Assembly: GCA_013414765.1 (NCBI GenBank)
Contig: CP058708.1
Coordinates: forward strand, 365,503-429,502
DNA: 64,000 bases
Origin: Candidatus Accumulibacter cognatus
GTDB taxonomy: Bacteria; Pseudomonadota; Gammaproteobacteria; Burkholderiales; Rhodocyclaceae
Direction of reading: 5' to 3'
A program made the translations under genes and the position numbers. Each line of letters opens with the position of its first letter. Positions within the stretch are counted from its first letter, which is position 1. Under the pieces are notes generated by a model. The model ran no database searches, was not told the origin of the DNA, and was given only the letters and a program-made list of their open reading frames with translations. This document shows, piece after piece, positions 49,084-57,828 of this stretch.

Positions 49084-51618
49084 ATGCCCACAAACGCCAT
49101 TCCTTCACAACCAAACAGCCTCGACAGGCCAGGCACGATCAGGATTTTCGATTTTGCATTGGTCGGTGTCCAATTGATGTTGCTTTTGCTTCTCTTGCGC
49201 CAATTCCAAATCGAATCCGCAGCCTTCCTGCGGCTCGCCGCCCTTGCCTTCGGCGGCTTTGCCATTCATGCCTGGTTGCCCCTGCGCTACCGTTTGCCAT
49301 TCTTTCTGCTCTTGAGTTTCACAGGCATCGGGGTCGTCATGGGCTTCGAGAACGGCGCCTGGATGATCGGAATCGGTCTGCTCCTGATAGGCATCTGCCA
49401 TATCCCGGTTTCCTTTACGTTCAGAGGAGCCTTGCTGTTGCTCGTGGGGGCGCTGCTGGCGGCACAACGCGCAAAGCTCCTGCCGTTTCCCTGGTCGGAG
49501 GCAATCTGGCCAATTCTCGGCTCGATGTTCATGTTCCGGCTGATCGTATACTTCTATGACCTGCGCCACGAAAAGGTACCGGGAACGCCAGTCCAGGCTT
49601 TGGCCTATTTCTTCATGCTGCCGAATGCCTGTTTTCCCCTCTTCCCCGTGGTTGACTACAAGGCGTTTCGCCGCAGCCATTTCGACGATGATGCCTACCG
49701 TGTCTATCAGGTCGGCATCGACTGGATGGTCCGCGGGGTCATCCATCTGATCCTGTATCGGGTGATTTACTATTACTTTACGATGGCGCCCTCGGAGGTC
49801 AACACCCCGGCCGACCTGTTGAATTACCTCGTATCGAACTTCCTGCTCTACCTCCGCGTATCGGGCCTGTTTCACCTGATTATCGGCATGCTTTACCTGT
49901 TTGGTTTCCGTCTCTCGGAAACGCACAACCGCTACCTGCTGGCGACGAGCTTCACGGATTTCTGGCGGCGCATCAACATCTACTGGAAAGACTTCATGCA
50001 GAAGGTCTTCTATTACCCGGTGGTGTTCAAACTGAAAAAACTGGGGGCGACCAAGGCCCTGGTAATCGCGACGCTCTATGTTTTCGTAATGACCTGGTTC
50101 CTGCACGCCTACCAATGGTTCTGGCTGCGTGGAACGCTGCTCTTCGTGCCACAGGACATCCTCTTCTGGGCGATCCTGGGCGTTCTGGTGGTGCTCAACT
50201 CGCTCTACGAGATCAAGCACGGACGGTCGCGAAGCATTGCGGCGAAGAAGCGAACCCTGCGCGATGTCCTTCTTTCGATCGTGAAGACCTACGGCACCTT
50301 CTGGTTCATCTGTGTCCTCTGGTCTTTCTGGACTGCGGAAAGCCTGGGCGACTGGTTCTCCTTATGGGGCGCCCTACACGGCGACTTCAGCTGGCAGGTT
50401 CTGGCCTGGCCGGCCGTCGTCCTGCTGGTGGTTGCCGTCGGCTCGATCCCCAAGGAGACCTTGCGCAACATCAAGGTCTCGGCGCAGGAAGAAAGCGAGT
50501 GGATTCGCTCACGCATCGTCACTGTCGTCGCATTGATTGGACTGATTCTGATCAGTATCGAAGGGGTAGCCACCCGGATTAGCCCGGATATCGCGACGAT
50601 CGTGCATTCGCTACGTTCCGGACAGTTGAGCCGCCTTGATCAAGCCAAGCTCGAGAAAGGCTATTATGAAAACCTTCTGTCGGTAGACCGTTTCAACTCG
50701 CAGCTCTGGGAGGTCTATACCAAGAAACCCGCCAACTGGCTGGACGTCGACAATGCCAATCTGAAGCGTTTTGACGGCGGCTTTGCGCAAACGGAACTGA
50801 TCCCGTCTTTCGTTTCTCGCACCAAATACGGTGATATCACCATCAATCGGTGGGGAATGCGGGATCGTGACTACGCACTGGAACCCGCTGCCGGTGTCTT
50901 TCGTGCCGCAGTCCTCGGCGCATCTTCGGTGATGGGCTGGGGTGTAGGAGACGGTGAAACCTTTGAAGCGCTCGTGGAAGAGCGCCTGAATGCCGAGCGA
51001 CCGATCGTTGACATCGACCACTATGAATTCCTGAACTTTGGCGTTCCAGGTTATCAACCGCTGCAGCAACTCGTGGCCTTTGAGAAGGCCATGCAGTTTC
51101 GGCCGAATGCTGTGATCTACGTCGCGACCGGACGCGAGCTGTCGCGTGCCGCGGCTTACCTTACCGAGGCGGTCAGAAAGCGGATCGACATCCCCTACGA
51201 GGAGTTGCGACAGATCGTTCAGCGCTCAGGGGTCACGCCGGAGATGGAGGAAGCCGAGGCACTCAAGCGCCTGACGCCATACCGCAAGGAAATGCTGAAT
51301 TTCGTCTACGGATCGATCGCGGAGCGCGCGCGCGCCGGCGGCACCATCTCGATCCTGCTTTTCCTGCCACAGGTTACCGATGGGTCGTGGCGAGAGGAGA
51401 CGGCCGATACCCTCGCGATCGCAGCGGGTGCGGGCTTCCTGATCATTGATCTGGACGACCTCTACAAGGGCCGCGACATCAACCAGTTGCGGCTTGCCGA
51501 GTGGGATGACCATCCGAACACGCAAGGCCATCGCCTGATCGCAGAGCACCTGTACCAGAGACTTCTCGAACGACGCGACCAAGTGTTCAATACCGCTGGC
51601 ATCGGCCAAGCACAGTAG
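49084..51618 (+). CDS. MBOAT acyltransferase fused to an SGNH-hydrolase-like domain
   Basis: 844 residues from the ATG at 49084 (TTGAGGT just upstream); the frame opens at 49036. Residues 1-470 hold about 11 membrane helices. Inside them FTDFWRRINIYWKDFMQKVFYYP (given in part) and the conserved His in WFLHAYQWFWLRG match the AlgI/DltB-type MBOAT core. Residues about 600-840 look like an SGNH esterase: block I VLGASSVMGWGVG (Ser), block II NFGVPGYQP and block V DDHPNTQGHRL (Asp-His). MBOATs transfer acyl groups across the membrane; in the Dlt and alginate systems an SGNH partner (DltD, AlgX/J) does the extracytoplasmic step. Here both are one chain. The carrier-protein gene follows 28 bp later. 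Confidence 0.82.
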   Translation: MPTNAIPSQPNSLDRPGTIRIFDFALVGVQLMLLLLLLRQFQIESAAFLRLAALAFGGFAIHAWLPLRYRLPFFLLLSFTGIGVVMGFENGAWMIGIGLLLIGICHIPVSFTFRGALLLLVGALLAAQRAKLLPFPWSEAIWPILGSMFMFRLIVYFYDLRHEKVPGTPVQALAYFFMLPNACFPLFPVVDYKAFRRSHFDDDAYRVYQVGIDWMVRGVIHLILYRVIYYYFTMAPSEVNTPADLLNYLVSNFLLYLRVSGLFHLIIGMLYLFGFRLSETHNRYLLATSFTDFWRRINIYWKDFMQKVFYYPVVFKLKKLGATKALVIATLYVFVMTWFLHAYQWFWLRGTLLFVPQDILFWAILGVLVVLNSLYEIKHGRSRSIAAKKRTLRDVLLSIVKTYGTFWFICVLWSFWTAESLGDWFSLWGALHGDFSWQVLAWPAVVLLVVAVGSIPKETLRNIKVSAQEESEWIRSRIVTVVALIGLILISIEGVATRISPDIATIVHSLRSGQLSRLDQAKLEKGYYENLLSVDRFNSQLWEVYTKKPANWLDVDNANLKRFDGGFAQTELIPSFVSRTKYGDITINRWGMRDRDYALEPAAGVFRAAVLGASSVMGWGVGDGETFEALVEERLNAERPIVDIDHYEFLNFGVPGYQPLQQLVAFEKAMQFRPNAVIYVATGRELSRAAAYLTEAVRKRIDIPYEELRQIVQRSGVTPEMEEAEALKRLTPYRKEMLNFVYGSIAERARAGGTISILLFLPQVTDGSWREETADTLAIAAGAGFLIIDLDDLYKGRDINQLRLAEWDDHPNTQGHRLIAEHLYQRLLERRDQVFNTAGIGQAQ

Positions 51619-51646
51619 TTTGACAAACTAGACTAACGGGGATCAC

Positions 51647-51898
51647 ATGAGTACAGAAGAACTGAAACAGGCAATAAAGAATTACATCATCCAGGAGTTC
51701 CTGCCGGGCGAAAACCCCGAGAACGTGACCGATAACCTTCCGCTGATTAGCAGCGGGATTCTTGACTCGATTGCGACGCTCAAGCTTGTGCTCTTCATCG
51801 AGGAACGCTTCGGGATTACGCTCGAGGCGCACGAAACCGATAAGGAGAACATGGATACCCTTGCCCAGATGGTAGCCACCATCGAGGCCAAACAATAG
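51647..51898 (+). CDS. Stand-alone acyl/peptidyl carrier protein
   Basis: 83 residues. The phosphopantetheine Ser is in SSGILDSIATLKLVLF (Ser about 44; motif LDSI). The layout (IKNYIIQEFLPGE then DNLPLISSG) resembles DltC and PltL-type carriers rather than fatty-acid AcpP. It would carry the activated group from the adenylation enzyme to the dehydrogenase and the MBOAT. It ends 7 bp before the ligase start. Confidence 0.88.
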   Translation: MSTEELKQAIKNYIIQEFLPGENPENVTDNLPLISSGILDSIATLKLVLFIEERFGITLEAHETDKENMDTLAQMVATIEAKQ

Positions 51899-53138
51899 TG
51901 AATTGATGATGAGCACTCGGGCATTGCACCAGGCGTTTCTTGCCGCCGCCGAGCGTTTTCCGGAACGCATAGCCGTCGTCGAACCCGGCGATGGAGAGAT
52001 CAGCTATGGACAACTTGCCGATTTGTCGGGCCGCACGTGCGATCAACTGCGCGCACGTGGCATCGGTCGCGGTGACCGGGTTGGTCTGTACCTGCGCAAG
52101 TCAATCGATACCGTCGCCGCGATTTACGCGATCCTGCGCGCCGGCGCAGCCTATGTACCGGTTGATCCGGGTGCGCCGCCAGCTCGCAACGCATACATCA
52201 TGCACAACTGTGGGGTGAAGTTGGTGTTCAGCGAGAGCCGCGTCACAGAAAAGTTCTGCGCTGAACTCGACGCCATCGGAGCGGCACCGCAGGTGATTGC
52301 TCTCGACGACGTGTGTGCCGGACGGGCCCTGGAGCGGTGGCTCGGTACGCAACCGAGTGCCCTTCCGTCAGCGCAGGAGACAGACGCCAGCCCCGACGAT
52401 GACGATCTCGCCTATATCCTGTACACCTCAGGATCAACAGGAAAACCCAAAGGCGTGATGCTGTCGCACCAGAATGCCGTCAGTTTTGTCGACTGGTGTT
52501 CCGAGGTCTTTGAACCGCGAGAGACGGATATTTTCTCCGCGCATGCACCGTTTCATTTTGACCTCTCGATTCTTGATCTGCACGTTTCCTTGAAGCATGG
52601 TGCCGCGCTCGTGCTGATCACGGAAGATGTTGGCAAGGATCCGATGCGTCTGGCAAGAATTATCGCGGAGCACAGGATTTCGATCTGGTACTCGGCACCA
52701 TCGATTCTGGGCCTGCTCGCACAGTTCGGAAACCTCGCCAACCTCGCGTTCCCGGCTCTACGCCACGTGTTGTTCGCCGGTGAGGTTTTCCCCGTCAAGC
52801 ACCTGCGCATCCTCTGCGGTTTGTGGACGCAACCGCGATACTTCAACCTGTACGGCCCAACCGAAACGAATGTCTGCACCTTCTACGAGGTCATCACTCC
52901 GGTACCGGATGATCGCTCTGTGCCCTATCCGATCGGGCAGGTCTGCTCGCACCTGCTCGGAAAAGTAGTTGATGAGAGCGGCACGACCGTCGAGCGAGGT
53001 GCGGAAGGCGAGCTGTGCATCACGGGCCGGGGGGTCATGCAGGGTTACTGGGGACTCCCCGAGCAGACCGTGAATAGTTTCCTAGCAGCCTGTCGGACTT
53101 GGAGCCCGGGAAACCGACAAATTTTACTTTTCGGCATG

Positions 53139-53174
53139 AAAAAGGCCGGAATTTGTCGATTTTCCGGCCTTTTT
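53139..53174. terminator. Bidirectional hairpin terminator inside IS1182 copy B
   Basis: AAAAAGGCCGGA (53139-53150) pairs with TCCGGCCTTTTT (to 53174). Transcripts of the interrupted operon would meet it within 100 bp of the insertion, so downstream expression is probably reduced. Confidence 0.75.
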
Positions 53175-53195
53175 GAGGTTTTTCCTCGTTTTTCT

Positions 53196-54554
53196 CTACT
53201 GCGGGCGCAACTTGGCCATGCGCTTCAAATTCCACGCCAGGCAGACCAGCGTCCATTCCCCGGTGACCTTCTGCCAACCCCGCAAGGAAAACTGGCGAAA
53301 GCCCATGACCGACTTGATGATGCCGAAGACCGGCTCGACGGTCTGCTTGCGCAACGCATAGAGCGCTCGCCCCGCTCTGGTCTTCAAACGATGCGACATG
53401 GCCTGCACGGGTGTCGCATGCTCCGGTAGCGCGGCCGGTTCGCTATGCCGCTCCCGCCAGTCAGGATGGTGCTCGTCGCGCGCCACCGCGATCAAGGGGA
53501 CGATGCCGGCCGCCTCGCACGCCTTGATGTTCTTCTCGCTGTAGAAGCCCGTGTCGGCGATCATCCCGTGCACGGAACCCAGCCCATCGGCCTGCGCCTG
53601 GAGCGTCGCCAGCATCGGCTCGACCTGCTCCTTGTCGTTGGGGGCTTGCGTCACGCCGACCGCCACCACCAGCAGGGTCGCGGGATCAACCGCCGCCTGG
53701 GCGTTGTACGCCTGCTCGAAGCCGCCACCGGCCACCGGCATGATGCGCGATTCTTCGTCGGTCAGATTGATCTGGTCACTGTCCCGTACGCCGGGCTCGG
53801 GGGCTTTGGGCACTCTGCCCCCCCACTTCCTGCCGGTCTCTTCTTCTTTCGCCTTGCGCCGCGCCATCTTCTCGTCGTACTGCGCCTTCTCTCGCTGATA
53901 GCGCTCCTCGGCCCGCGCCGCAATCTTCGCCTTGGCCGCCGCCATCGCCACCAGCCGATCTTCGCGGCGCTTGATTTCTTCCGGCAGGCTGACGCCGTCC
54001 GGAACCTCCGCCTGATCCGCCTGTTCGGCCAGCGCGAACAGTTCCTGCACCTCCGCCTTGAGTTGCGCTTCCAGCTTTTCGATGTGGCCGTGCGAAAGCG
54101 CACGGTGGCGGGAGGCGTTGGCCTGAATCTTCGTGCCGTCAAGACAGACATTGCCCAGTTTCAGCAGCTTCATCTCCCGGGCCATCTCCAGAACCTGCAC
54201 GAACAAGTCGCTCAGTTCCTCCAGAAAACGCCGGCGGAACGTCGCCAGGCTGTCGTGATCGGGATGGCTGCCGGCGGCAATGTAGCGAAAGGCGACCGAA
54301 TCGTAGGTCGCCTGCTCCAGCCTGCGGCTGGAGAAAATACCCGTCGCGTAGCCATAGACCAGAATGGCCAGCAGCGTCGCCGGATGGTACGCCTTCGATC
54401 CCCGTCCAGCGTACTGCCGCGTCAGCTTCGACAAATCAAGCGAGTCGATCACCTCCACAATGAATCGCGCCAAATGATCCTCGTTCAACCAATCGTCGAG
54501 TGACGGCGGCAGCAGGTAGTCGGTCTTGCGATCGGTGACGATGAAATGGGACAT
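53196..54554 (-). CDS. IS1182-family DDE transposase, copy B
   Basis: 452 residues, intact and differing from the copy at 343-1701 by three residues in the charged linker (Tyr, Met and Arg here). Catalytic motifs are identical. The very high identity implies recent transposition or conversion between the two copies. Confidence 0.9.
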   Translation of the reverse strand: MSHFIVTDRKTDYLLPPSLDDWLNEDHLARFIVEVIDSLDLSKLTRQYAGRGSKAYHPATLLAILVYGYATGIFSSRRLEQATYDSVAFRYIAAGSHPDHDSLATFRRRFLEELSDLFVQVLEMAREMKLLKLGNVCLDGTKIQANASRHRALSHGHIEKLEAQLKAEVQELFALAEQADQAEVPDGVSLPEEIKRREDRLVAMAAAKAKIAARAEERYQREKAQYDEKMARRKAKEEETGRKWGGRVPKAPEPGVRDSDQINLTDEESRIMPVAGGGFEQAYNAQAAVDPATLLVVAVGVTQAPNDKEQVEPMLATLQAQADGLGSVHGMIADTGFYSEKNIKACEAAGIVPLIAVARDEHHPDWRERHSEPAALPEHATPVQAMSHRLKTRAGRALYALRKQTVEPVFGIIKSVMGFRQFSLRGWQKVTGEWTLVCLAWNLKRMAKLRPQ

Positions 54555-55021
54555 GCCGGACCTCCGTTCCTGGAACAGCTATGATTGTAGCATATTCAGC
54601 GGGCGGCAAGGGTAAAGTCCGACAGGCTGCTAGTCGATCCGCAAGGAACACGGTGGTACAAGACGGGCGACATCGTCGTCGAGGAATCCGATGGCTGCTA
54701 CATCTACCGTGGGCGGCGCGATCGTATGGTCAAACGGCGCGGCTATCGCGTCGAACTCGGCGAAATCGAAGCCGGTCTGTACAAGCATGCGCAAGTGAAG
54801 GAAGCTGCAGTCGTCTCCGTTCCCGATGAGGAAGCGGGCGTCAGGATCGTCGCACACCTGAGCTGCAAGGTGCAGACCGTACCGTCGTTGATCGAAATGA
54901 AACGCTTTTGCGGCGAGAATCTGCCCTTGTACATGATCCCGGACCGTTTCGTCTGGCAGCCGTCACTTCCCAAAACCTCGACCGACAAAATCGACTACCA
55001 GCGCCTGAAGGAGATGGCTTG

Positions 55022-56170
55022 ATGGATTTTTCTTTCTCGGAAGAGCAGCGATTGCTGCGAGACAACATCGTCAGATTCGCCAAGGGTACGCTGAACCAGA
55101 AAGTGATCGAGCGCGATCACAACCATGAGTTCTCCCGGGATCTATGGCGCAAATGCGGAGAGATCGGCATCCAGGGTTTGCCTGTTCCTGAACAGTACGG
55201 CGGTTCCAATGTCGATCCGCTGACTTGTGCGATCGCCCTGGAAGCACTTGGCTCTGCCTGCCACGATGGCGGCCTGGTGTTCTCTCTGTCGGCGCATCTG
55301 CTGGCTTGCGTCGTGCCGATCTGGCGGCACGGGACCGACGCCCAGAAGCAACGTTATCTGCCGGGATTGTGCGACGGAACTTGGATCGGATCGCATGCGA
55401 TCACCGAGCCAGGCTCGGGTTCGGACACGTTTTCGATGCGCACCCGCGCCGAAAAGGTGGACGGGGGCTGGAAGATCAACGGAACCAAGACCTTCATCTC
55501 AAATGGCCCGGTCGCAGACGTAGCAATCATCTTCGCGGTGACCGATCCTGGCAAGGGTTTCCACGGCGGGGTCAGCAGCTTCCTGGTGGATGCTGGGCAA
55601 CAGGGCCTGACGACCGGCAAGCCGTTCGCAAAGATGGGTTTGCGCACATCGCCGATCGGTGAATTGGTCTTTCAGGACATGTTCGTTCCCGACGACGCAG
55701 TGCTCGGAAAAGTAGGGGCCGGATCCGCCGTTTTCGGTACGGCCATGGATTGGGAACGTGCTCTGCTCGTCGCCGGACATGTCGGAGTGATGGAACGGCT
55801 GCTGGAAACGGCGGTCGGCTATGCGAGATCGCGCAACCAGTTCAATCAGAGCATCGGCAAGTTCCAGGCGGTCTCGCACAAGATCGCCGACATGAAGGTC
55901 CAGCTCGAAGCGGCGCGCCTGCTCGCCTATCGAGCTGCCTGGAAACTCGGCAACTCGCGTAGCGCGTCCCTCGACGCGTCTATCGGTAAGCTGTTCGTGA
56001 GCGAGTCGCTACTGCAATCCGCGCTCGACTGCGTGCAGTTGCATGGAGGCTACGGCTTCATGGTCGAGTACGAAGTCGAGCGAGTCTTGCGTGACGCCGT
56101 CGCGGGAACGATCTACTCGGGAACTTCAGAGATGCAGCGAAACATCATCTCGCGCTGGCTGGGATTGTAG
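55022..56170 (+). CDS. Acyl-CoA-dehydrogenase-like flavoenzyme (candidate carrier-bound aminoacyl dehydrogenase)
   Basis: 382 residues from the ATG at 55022, overlapping the ligase stop in TGATG. It begins MDFSFSEEQRLLRD; FAD/substrate motifs are AITEPGSGSDTFSM (about 132-145) and WKINGTKTFISNG. The C-terminal motif is IYSGTSEMQRNII: the Glu that is catalytic in short- and medium-chain enzymes is Ser. Instead a Glu is present in MDWERALLVAG (Glu245), at the helix-G position used by isovaleryl-CoA dehydrogenase. Prolyl-carrier dehydrogenases of the PltE/RedW kind belong to this branch as I recall. In context it could oxidise a prolyl thioester to pyrrolyl. Confidence 0.82.
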   Translation: MDFSFSEEQRLLRDNIVRFAKGTLNQKVIERDHNHEFSRDLWRKCGEIGIQGLPVPEQYGGSNVDPLTCAIALEALGSACHDGGLVFSLSAHLLACVVPIWRHGTDAQKQRYLPGLCDGTWIGSHAITEPGSGSDTFSMRTRAEKVDGGWKINGTKTFISNGPVADVAIIFAVTDPGKGFHGGVSSFLVDAGQQGLTTGKPFAKMGLRTSPIGELVFQDMFVPDDAVLGKVGAGSAVFGTAMDWERALLVAGHVGVMERLLETAVGYARSRNQFNQSIGKFQAVSHKIADMKVQLEAARLLAYRAAWKLGNSRSASLDASIGKLFVSESLLQSALDCVQLHGGYGFMVEYEVERVLRDAVAGTIYSGTSEMQRNIISRWLGL

Positions 56171-56206
56171 ATCCCTGCGCGTGCCTCGCGAACCAGTACG
56201 CCCTAA

Positions 56207-57001
56207 CAGCCGTCAGACTTAAGGTTTGGAAAACTGCCAAATTTCTTCATGCGGAATGAGAAGCCCGGAACTTGTCGACTCTCCGGCCTTGTCGAAGGTT
56301 TTCCGATCATTTTCCCTACTGTGGGCACAATTTGGCCATGCGCTTCAAGTTCCACTCCAGGCAGACCAGCGTCCACTCGTCCGTGACCTGCTTCAAACCG
56401 CGTAGCGAGAACGGGCAATAGCCCATGACCGATTCGATGGTTCCGAAGACCGGCTCGACCGTCTGCTTTCGCAATAGGCGTAGAGCGCTCGTCCCGCTGG
56501 GGTTTTCAAGCGATGCGATAGGGTCTGCAGGGTTGTCGCATTCTGCCGGTTCGCGGTGCCACTCCCGCCAGGCTGGAGGATTCTCGTCGCAAGCCACCGA
56601 GATCACCGGATCGATGCCGGCCGCCTCGCATGCATGGATGTTCTTCTCGCCGCTGCTTGATTTCTTCGGGCAGGCTGACGCCACGCCGTCTAAAACGTCG
56701 GCCTGATCGGCCTGTTCCGCCAAGGCGAAAAGTTTCCTGCAGTCCGGCCTTGAGCTGGGCTTCCCGCTGTTCGATGTGGCCGTGCGAGAGCGCCCTGGGC
56801 CTCGATGCGTTGGCTTTGAACTTCGTGCCGTCGAGGCAGACGTTACCCGGCCTGAACAGCTTTATTTCGTGGGCCATCTCCAAGCCAGGTCCTGCAGAAA
56901 CAGCTCGCTCAGTTCGTCAAGAATACGCCAGAGGAACATCGCCAGGCTGTCGTAATCGGGATGGCTTCCGGCAACAAGGTAGCAGAAGACCACCGAATTG
57001 A
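56207..57001 (-). pseudogene. Decayed relic of an IS1182-family element
   Basis: It starts with CAGCCGTCAGACTT, a degraded version of the IS1182 end, 36 bp after the dehydrogenase stop. Translations on the minus strand (56316-56723 and 56506-56883) still show KQTVEPVFGTIESVMGY and CLDGTKFKANASRPRALSHGHIE, in different frames. About 450 bp of the middle is missing near 56650, and the N-terminal third is gone beyond 57001. It is clearly older than copies A and B. Confidence 0.85.
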
Positions 57002-57252
57002 ATACCAAACCTGCCCAATCTGCGCTAACTGCCGAACCTAACGGTCATTGCAGGACAGGTAGCCACCCCGCGTATCATGAAACATTCAAAGGCACGGTCT
57101 GCTCGCCAGCCAAAGTTAGAGGCACCAGGGGTGGTGCTTGACCGAGGCATCTGAGCGATCCTGCCACGCTCTTTTCTTGGCATCGCGACGTCATCGTCTG
57201 CGATTCTTTTTTGCGCCCGAAAGCCGGGTTTTTTCACATTAATGTTGAGGCC

Positions 57253-57582
57253 ATGGATGAGCTTCCCGATTTGAGCAGACTGAGCGTTGCCGAGAAAGAT
57301 CAACTGATCCGCGATCTGTGGTCGTGGGTGCGGAGTCTGACGGTTCAAGTCACCACGCTGCAAGCGAAGGGAGATGAACTGGTAGCGCGCCTTGCGCAAA
57401 ACAGCCGCAATTCAAGCAAGCCACCGTCCTCGGATGGGCTTGCCAAGCCCCAACCCAAGTCGCTGCGCAAGGGAGGAGAGCGCCCAAGTGGCGGACAGGA
57501 GGGGCATGGTGGGCACACGCTGCAGAAAGTGGCGGTTGCAGATCACATTGAAACCCATCTGCCTCCATCGCATTGCGATGAC
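57253..57582 (+). pseudogene. IS66-family transposase (TnpC), N-terminal fragment
   Basis: 110 residues remain: MDELPDLSRLSVAEKDQLIR, a coiled coil, then RLAQNSRNSSKPPSSDGL and GGQEGHGGHTLQ, the zinc-binding N-terminus of IS66 transposases. The frame is cut by the IS3-family element at about 57583. Its C-terminus resumes at 59109, and I estimate about 200 residues (the catalytic core) are missing. Confidence 0.85.
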
Positions 57583-57828
57583 AGAGGTGGCCCCGTTTGT
57601 TTGGACAGAAAATCTGCTTTGATAAGTGGAGCCCTGCCGGTGGTGGTCAGGTGACCGGAGTTGCGCTTGGTTTTGACTTTCTGTGATTTTATCCGAACCG
57701 AATAGAGCTCGGTGGAGCTTGTGGGCGAAGGGACGCGCGGTGGAAAAGTCGCCAGACTTTTCCACCGCAAGCGGCCTGGTGCGCGACAGCGCATCGTCCA
57801 CAAATCCACGGAGCCCCTTCCTCATGCC

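Larger units (their letters stand above)
53086..54629 (-). mobile_element. IS1182-family element, copy B
   Basis: 1544 bp between CTAG at 53082-53085 and at 54630-54633. The inverted repeat is CAGCCTGTCGGACTT, as in copy A, and the orientation is the same. The host gene is restored exactly by deleting one CTAG plus the element, which proves the 4-bp duplication and defines the ends. Confidence 0.93.
51906..55022 (+). pseudogene. Amino-acid adenylating ligase (DltA/PltF type), disrupted by IS1182 copy B
   Basis: The frame runs from 51906 to codon 393, where CTAG (53082-53085) meets the IS element, and resumes at 54634. Removing the element plus one CTAG gives 522 continuous codons. Motifs: ILYTSGSTGKPKG (A3), FHFDLSILDL (A4), NLYGPTETNVC (A5), YKTGD (A7, after the insertion), GRRDRMVKRRGYRVELGEIE (A8) and PKTSTDKIDY (A10 Lys). 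Aligned by eye to GrsA, the specificity residues read D-L-L-Y-L-A-L-V-C-K, which I recall as a proline code of stand-alone prolyl-AMP ligases; this needs checking. The interrupted product lacks the C-terminal subdomain and gains 115 IS-encoded residues ending at 53429. The stop overlaps the dehydrogenase start (TGATG). Confidence 0.88.
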
